From Liolophura sinensis (lineage: Eukaryota > Mollusca > Polyplacophora > Chitonida > Chitonidae), in the NCBI RefSeq assembly GCF_032854445.1, contig NC_088302.1:1178001-1242000 (forward strand): DNA of 64,000 bases, read 5' to 3'. The notes beneath the pieces are model-generated. The model made no database searches. It had not been told where the DNA came from and saw only the letters and a program-made list of their open reading frames with translations. Made by a program: the position numbers and the translations under genes. Of the stretch, positions 59,028-64,000 are shown one piece after another (position 1 is the stretch's first letter; each line of letters starts with the position of its first letter).

Positions 59028-59288
59028 TAGGGTGACCTCCATGGATGAGTGGTTAGTGTGCTAGTGCAGAGATTCAAGAGCCTCCCACAAATGTGAACAC
59101 TGAGTTCAAATCCATCTCATGCTGGCTTCCTTTTCAGTCATGCCTGTGAAGGATAGCAAGCAACCGACAGATGGTTGGGAGTTTCCCGTGGGCTGTGCTT
59201 GGTTTACTCTAACCATAAAGCCCTCTGTTGTCGTTTAAGTGAAATATTCTTGAGTAGGGCATAAACCACCAGTCAAATAACTCAATAA
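59028..59288 (+). mobile_element. degenerate SINE (family A)
   Basis: Sense copy. Head remnant GGATGAGTGGTTAGTGTGCT, B-box-like GAGTTCAAATCCATCTC, body TCATGCTGGCTTCC, and tail AGTGAAATATTCTTGAGTAG with a short A-rich end. Confidence 0.85.
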
Positions 59289-59355
59289 ATTGTCCGCTTA
59301 GGTAATATTGGCAAATATATTTGTATGTATTGCAGTCCATCCTGTGACAGAGATC

Positions 59356-59424
59356 ATGATGTTTGAACAGGAGGACTGGGCGTCTAACAAAACAGCTGAT
59401 GATTTATCCAGAAAGTTATTCTCT
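59356..59424 (+). CDS. RRP8: RRP8 coding exon 1
   Basis: Encodes [20 protein letters not shown] then LFS; donor GTAAGT at 59425. An acceptor at 59335 suggests the exon begins with about 20 bases of 5' UTR. Confidence 0.8.
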
Positions 59425-62400
59425 GTAAGTAGCAGTCTTTGTGAAACAGAACAGACAATTATTTTTGGTATTCTTTCATGTTTCCAATGGATGAATGCTT
59501 TTAAGTTCAGTTTCATAGGGCGAGAAGCAAAGTAGACCTCTCCCAGATCAGCTCACATTACAGAATTGCCCTGTAAAATTACACCTCTAGTTTCCAAATC
59601 AGGGATGGTTTCGTAAGCGATGTCAAAGCATCTGACTTAAATTTAATTGTGCTGTGAGAAGTGGTCTGTCTACATGATAAAAATTTGTTCTTTAATAGTT
59701 TTGGGGATTTTTTGTTTTGATTTGTTTTTTGTCCAGCAGAATAAAATTGTAATCATAGCAGACTGTCATTATCAAGAAAACACATGCTGTGTATTACCTA
59801 GACTGAGAATAGAGCTTGTATCTCTGCTGACTGAAATTAGGTGCGAATGTTACAGTTTTACACATTAAACCTTTGCAAAAAAAGAATGTGATTCTTATTG
59901 GGTGAAATGAAAATGGTTCTTTTAACCAAAATACACATGCCTTCAAGATGGCTAAACTGTCTTACCTGACATGTTCATAAACCCAATTTCAACCATGGGG
60001 TAAAGGCTTCAGAAGAATTGTCAGTGTTTTATTGATGGTAAATATTGTTCCCATGCTCAAGCTCAAGGTATTGCTACCATTGTTACTGATATTGTTATAA
60101 ATGTACATGTGTATAAGCTCTCAACAAACAGCTGTTGCCTTGTTAATAATCCTTATGATGACAAAGGTTGAAATATTGATGTTTGCCAACTATGCATCGT
60201 AAGCCCTTTGTCGGACTGAACACTAAAATGTCTTAGAGACCACTTCGGTGGCCTAATGATTAGAACGTCTACATCAAAATCAGGAGACATTAGACTCAAA
60301 CCCAGGTCGGGTCATATCAAAAACTTTAAATATGGTACATGCTGCTGCCTCACTTGGCAAGGAAATGTGACTTGTTGGCCCGATATCAATATAATGTGAT
60401 TGCAGCGTAATGTTTCAGTGGCTGCAGTACTTTGGCTGCATAAAACACCATCAGATACATATGTAAGTAAGTTGTAAATCACCCTGTGATAAACATTTTC
60501 TCCTCTCTTTCTTTCTTTCATAAATTCAAACAGAAGGAGAAGCGTAAGCGTGAAGAACCAGGTGAAACCAAGAGTGCTAAACTTTGTAAGTTGGATTCAG
60601 TTGAGCAGGTGCAGAGGCCTAAAAAGCGAAAAAATAAAGGTCATGATGAGATGGATGCTGATAACTACAAGACAAAAACAAAACATCAGAAAACAAGCTA
60701 CAGAGGATCTGTGATTAGTGAAAAACATGAAGACATGAAACAAGATTCACAACCAAAGTTGAAATCTGCAAAGAAGAAAAAGATTCAAGCACTTGAAAAA
60801 TCAAAAAGTCCTGTCTTCAAAACAAAATCACCCAGAAATAAGTATAAACATCTAGCAATAAAGAAACAGGACAAAAAGGAAGTTAATGCTGTTGAGAAGA
60901 CAAAAGAGTCCAAGAAAAGCTTAGGAGAAGCTGAAAATCCCCCTGTGATAACAAAGGATGTAATGTTAAAGAGGAAGCTGAAAAGGAAAAAACTTAAATC
61001 CACTGATGTGAAGGTGTCGCCTCAGAAAAATGGAAAGCCAGAAAATGCTGTAAAGCAAACCAAGCGCAAGAGGAAACGGAAAAAGAAAAACAACCCCAAA
61101 AAGAACAAGTACAGACATTTGGTTTTGTTAAAATATGGTGAACAAGGAGTGGGTGAAAAAGGTGTTGCTGCAGAAGTCAGTGAAGAAATCCAGTCAAAAC
61201 CTGCTAGAAAGAGTCCGACATCACGTGGTCAAGCTCACTCTTTTGATGTCACAAGGCTGAAACAGGCTCTGGTCACAAGTATTCATAAATCAGAGGATCA
61301 GCAGGAAAAGACCACTGAATCCAAACCAGTTACAACAAAGAGGTTGAAAACAGAAAGGAAAACAGAAAAACCAGAGGACGCAGAGAAAGGGGTGAAGAGG
61401 GGTGGATCAACATTGAAGGAGAAAGTGACTGCGAAGCTTACATCTGCTCGTTTTCGTTTCCTGAATGAGCAGTTGTATACCCAAACAGGACAGGAATCGT
61501 ACAACCTGTTTGCTGAAGATGAGGAAGCTTTTCTTGTATACCATGATGGATTTCAGAACCAGGTGGAAAAGTGGCCTTCAAACCCACTGGACTCCATTAT
61601 TAAATATATCAGCAACAAGTGAGTAGATGAATACTCTGTCATTTATCACTGGCATGTATTTAGTTCAAGCATGCCTCATCATTTGTTTCACAAAAAATGC
61701 ATGTTTTTAGAATTTGATTGATGCAGTTTCTCATTTCTAACATGGTTGGCCTTCTCCTGAACAGCATGTGCACATCTTTGCTTTCACAAAAATGAGAGGA
61801 ATGTAGTTTTTGGCTTTCTGCACTAAAAATATCTGTATTAAAATTTAAAAGAATTACTCTTCTTCCTGCAGACCTCCATCGTTGATTGTAGCAGATTTCG
61901 GCTGTGGTGACGCCAGGCTGGCTCAGAGCATCCCCAATAAAGTGCACTCATTTGACCTCGTGGCATTGAATGAGCATGTGACAGCCTGTGACATGGCCAA
62001 GGTATTTACACATCGCACATTTACACATCGCACATTTACACATTACAAAAATGAAATTATAAACTATACTTTATTGAAACTTCTTCCTGTAATGTTACGC
62101 TGTAAGAGGGAGAACAAGAGCTGATATATTTAAAGTGTAAAGTATCAATCAAACATAAATTTATCTGATTGTTGTTTTCCACTTATATCATGGGGATCAG
62201 GTTTAACAGGAAACCAGAATGCCTGGAGAGAAACCACCGACCTTGGGCAAGTTACTTTACCACATGATGACCTAGCTAATGGTGGTGGTGTGGTGTTATA
62301 TGAGTTTTGTTTAAGGTTGTTTGTTTCCGTCAAAGCAATTACTTTGACGCTTTCAACAGATTAATTGTTTTAATGATTAACAAAAGCATTATTTGTTTTA

Positions 62401-64000
62401 CAATTAAATTAGCTGAGGTCCTGTGCTGGAATACTCTCCAACTCTCACTGGTTTATCTGCAAGTCGTTGACACACCACTTGAGATATCATGGTTTCCTCA
62501 GAGCTCTGCTGGGTTTGTCAGCTACCTGGTGAGATATCATGGTTTTCTCAGGTCTCTGCTGGGTTTGTCAGTTACCTGGTGAGAAATCATGGTTTCCTCA
62601 GGGCTCTACTGGGTTTGTGAGCTACCTGATGAGATGTCATGGTTTCCTCTGGGCTCTGTTGGGTTTGTCCGCTACCGGATGAGATGTCATGGTTTCCTCT
62701 GGGCTCTGCTAGGTTTGTCCGCTACCTGATGAGATGCCATGGTTTCCTCTGGGCTCTGTTGGGTTTGTCAGCTACCTGGTGAGATGTCATGGTTTCCTCA
62801 GGTCTCTATTATGTTTGTCAGTTACCTGGTGAGATGTCATGGTTTCCTTTGGGCTCTGTTGGGTTTGTCCGCTACCTGGTGGGATATCATGGTTTCCCCA
62901 AGGCTCTGCTAAGTTTGTCAGAGCAAACTATTCATTAGTTTTTATCACCTGTAGATATTTACTTCTGGACATTCCCAGCTTCCCTTGGAGAAGCAGAGTG
63001 TGGATTTCTGGTTTTATCACACTTATGTAGGTTTTCTTCAAACTCTTGCTCTTCCATGTTCCCGTGTTCCCCTGGAGAAGCAGAGTATGGATTTCTGGTT
63101 TTGTCACACACCTGTAGGTATTTATCACAAACTTACACTTCCATGTTCCCAGCTTCCCCTGGAGAAGCAGAGTGTGGATTTCTGGTTTTATCACACACAT
63201 GTAGGTATTTATCACAAACTTACACTTCCATGTTACCAGGTTCCCCTGGAGAAGCAGAGTGTGGATTTCTGGTTTTATCACACACATGTAGGTATTTATC
63301 ACAGACTTACACTTCCATGTTCCCAGGTTCCCCTCAAGAAGCGGAGTGTAGATATCTGTGTGTTTTGCCTTTCTCTGATGGGAACCAACCTGGTGGATTA
63401 CCTGACAGAGGCCAATCGCATCCTGAAGACAGGGTGAGTTGTCCAACACATTGTAACCCATCCTTACACACCTGACAGAGGCTAACCACATCCTGAAGAT
63501 AGGGTGAGTTGTCTGACACATCCTTACATACCTGACAGAGGCAAACTGCATCCTGAAGACTGGGTGAGTTGTCTGACACATCCTTACATACCTGACAGGA
63601 GCTATCCACATCCTGAAGACAGGGTGAGTTGTCCAACACATTGTAACCCATCCTTACACTCCTGACAGAGGCAAACCACAGCCTGAAGACTGGGTGAGTT
63701 GTCTGACACATCCTTACACACCTGACAGAGGCTAACCACATCCTGTAGACTGGGTGAGTTGTCTGACACATCCTTACACTCCTGACAGAAGCAAACCACA
63801 GCCTGAAGACTGGGTGAGTTGTCTGACACATCCTTACATACCTGACAGAGACTAACCACATCCTGAAGACTGGGTGAGTTGTCTGACACATTGTAACCCA
63901 TCCTCACATATCTGATAGAGGCAAACTGCATCCTGTAGACTGGGTGAGTTGTCTGACACATCCTTACATACCTGACAGAGACTAACCACATCCTGAAGAC
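59356..64000 (+). CDS. RRP8: RRP8, nucleolar Rossmann-fold methyltransferase (partial, exons 1-4)
   Basis: RRP8 (nucleomethylin) is a SAM-dependent enzyme; yeast Rrp8 makes m1A in 25S rRNA, and the animal protein also acts in eNoSC rDNA silencing. Coding exons here: 59356-59424, 60534-61618, 61872-62001, 63327-63433; the gene continues beyond the right edge. Two adjacent ATGs exist; the second (59359, MFEQEDW) matches the human start MFEEPEW. Residues 24-330 are a highly Lys-rich, low-complexity region with nuclear/nucleolar localisation character. The conserved domain starts near [20 protein letters not shown], then [23 protein letters not shown] motif I is [12 protein letters not shown] (about residues 391-402), followed by [17 protein letters not shown] and [20 protein letters not shown]. 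All phases agree. Exon 4 is bracketed on both sides by arrays made from its own ends. Confidence 0.93.
59540..60234. other. RRP8 intron 1
   Basis: AT-rich intron; no supportable feature. Confidence 0.5.
60235..60450 (+). mobile_element. degenerate SINE (family B) in RRP8 intron 1
   Basis: Decayed tRNA-like head (CTTCGGTGGCCTAATGATTA, B-box-like CTCAAACCCAGGTCGGGTCA) and body related to the copies at 8681 and 9070 (CACTTGGCAAGG, ATCAATATAATG). Confidence 0.65.
60534..61618 (+). CDS. RRP8: RRP8 coding exon 2 (Lys-rich region and start of conserved domain)
   Basis: Acceptor TTCAAACAG, donor GTGAGT at 61619. 361 codons, dominated by Lys, Ser and Glu, then [20 protein letters not shown] and [20 protein letters not shown]. 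Confidence 0.93.
61872..62001 (+). CDS. RRP8: RRP8 coding exon 3 (SAM motif I)
   Basis: Acceptor TTCCTGCAG, donor GTATTT at 62002. Encodes [20 protein letters not shown] then [20 protein letters not shown] and MAK. Confidence 0.95.
62002..62460. other. RRP8 intron 3, first part
   Basis: Three tandem ACATCGCACATTT-type copies at 62006-62044, then AT-rich intron. Nothing else supportable. Confidence 0.6.
62465..62930 (+). repeat. 50-bp minisatellite, RRP8 intron 3 (9 copies)
   Basis: Unit GAGATATCATGGTTTCCTCA then GGGCTCTGCTGGGTTTGTCA and GCTACCTGGT. Exact 50-bp spacing at 62481, 62531, 62581. No exon match found. Confidence 0.94.
62962..63326 (+). repeat. about 88-bp repeats carrying the RRP8 exon 4 acceptor and 5' end (4 copies before the real one)
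   Basis: Units contain TTCCATGTTCCCAG, then TTCCCCTGGAGAAGCAGAGT and GTGGATTTCTGGTTTTATCA. The exon-derived part translates [12 protein letters not shown], against [13 protein letters not shown] in the real exon. Units join directly to the true acceptor at 63326. Confidence 0.93.
63327..63433 (+). CDS. RRP8: RRP8 coding exon 4
   Basis: Acceptor GTTCCCAG, donor GTGAGT at 63434. Encodes [20 protein letters not shown] then [15 protein letters not shown] plus two bases of the next Gly; the most conserved part of RRP8. Confidence 0.95.
63400..64000 (+). repeat. about 60-bp minisatellite carrying the RRP8 exon 4 3' end and donor (about 9 copies, runs off the edge)
   Basis: Units read ACCTGACAGAGGCTAACCAC, ATCCTGAAGACAGGGTGAGT and TGTCTGACACATCC; some have an extra TTGTAACCCA. 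The first 34 bases are the exon 4 end and GGTGAGTT its donor. Confidence 0.95.

Larger units (their letters stand above)
57417..59335. promoter_or_regulatory. presumed bidirectional promoter region, ILK / RRP8
   Basis: ILK leaves on minus and RRP8 on plus. The first 500 bases (57417-57930) are richer in GC and CpG than the surroundings, as expected for a housekeeping promoter. An acceptor (TATTGCAG at 59328-59335) precedes the RRP8 start codon, implying an upstream non-coding RRP8 exon, perhaps in this GC-rich patch. No TATA box identified. Confidence 0.5.

Overview
The window is a eukaryotic genome segment, most likely from a mollusc or a related spiralian. Coding sequence is split into short exons with GT-AG introns. 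Intergenic and intronic DNA holds tRNA-derived SINEs with intact A/B-box-like heads, of a type I recall from molluscan genomes, and is crowded with minisatellites. The species cannot be fixed from sequence alone. No bacterial operon, CRISPR array, rRNA gene or bona fide tRNA gene was seen.

Layout. 1-200: open frame that may be the 3' end of an unrecognised gene. 1378-1516: short perfect-looking palindrome. 1890-7833: very large fold-back element whose arms are opposed 53-bp minisatellite arrays, with a SINE inserted in the right arm. 7962-30008 (+): VPS37A (ESCRT-I subunit), 11 coding exons, 366 aa. Its introns are packed with arrays, SINEs, a MITE-like element and a 4.1-kb hAT transposon (23884-28019) that interrupts an array. 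35896-57416 (-): ILK (integrin-linked pseudokinase), 12 coding exons, 450 aa, convergent with VPS37A. Its last intron carries a 3.35-kb element bounded by two identical 453-bp direct repeats (36472-39823). 57417-59335: presumed shared promoter region. 59356 to beyond the right edge (+): RRP8 (nucleolar Rossmann-fold methyltransferase), first four coding exons. RRP8 and ILK are head to head, an arrangement I recall from human 11p15.4.

The three genes are unrelated housekeeping genes: membrane trafficking, integrin adhesion, and rRNA modification/silencing. Reading frames were rebuilt exon by exon. Splice phases agree across every junction, and VPS37A and ILK give complete proteins close to the human lengths.

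The most unusual signal is that many minisatellites do not sit randomly in introns. Their repeat units contain the edge of the adjacent exon together with its splice site or stop codon. This is seen at VPS37A exon 4, 8 and 9 donors, the VPS37A stop, the ILK exon 8, 9 and 12 acceptors, the ILK stop, and both ends of RRP8 exon 4. The result is ladders of decoy splice sites, up to about 36 copies. A second notable signal is a diverged extra copy of ILK exon 10 (46093-46164) with its own splice sites and an open, in-frame 24-codon frame. Long apparent ORFs over the arrays are artefacts of repeats.
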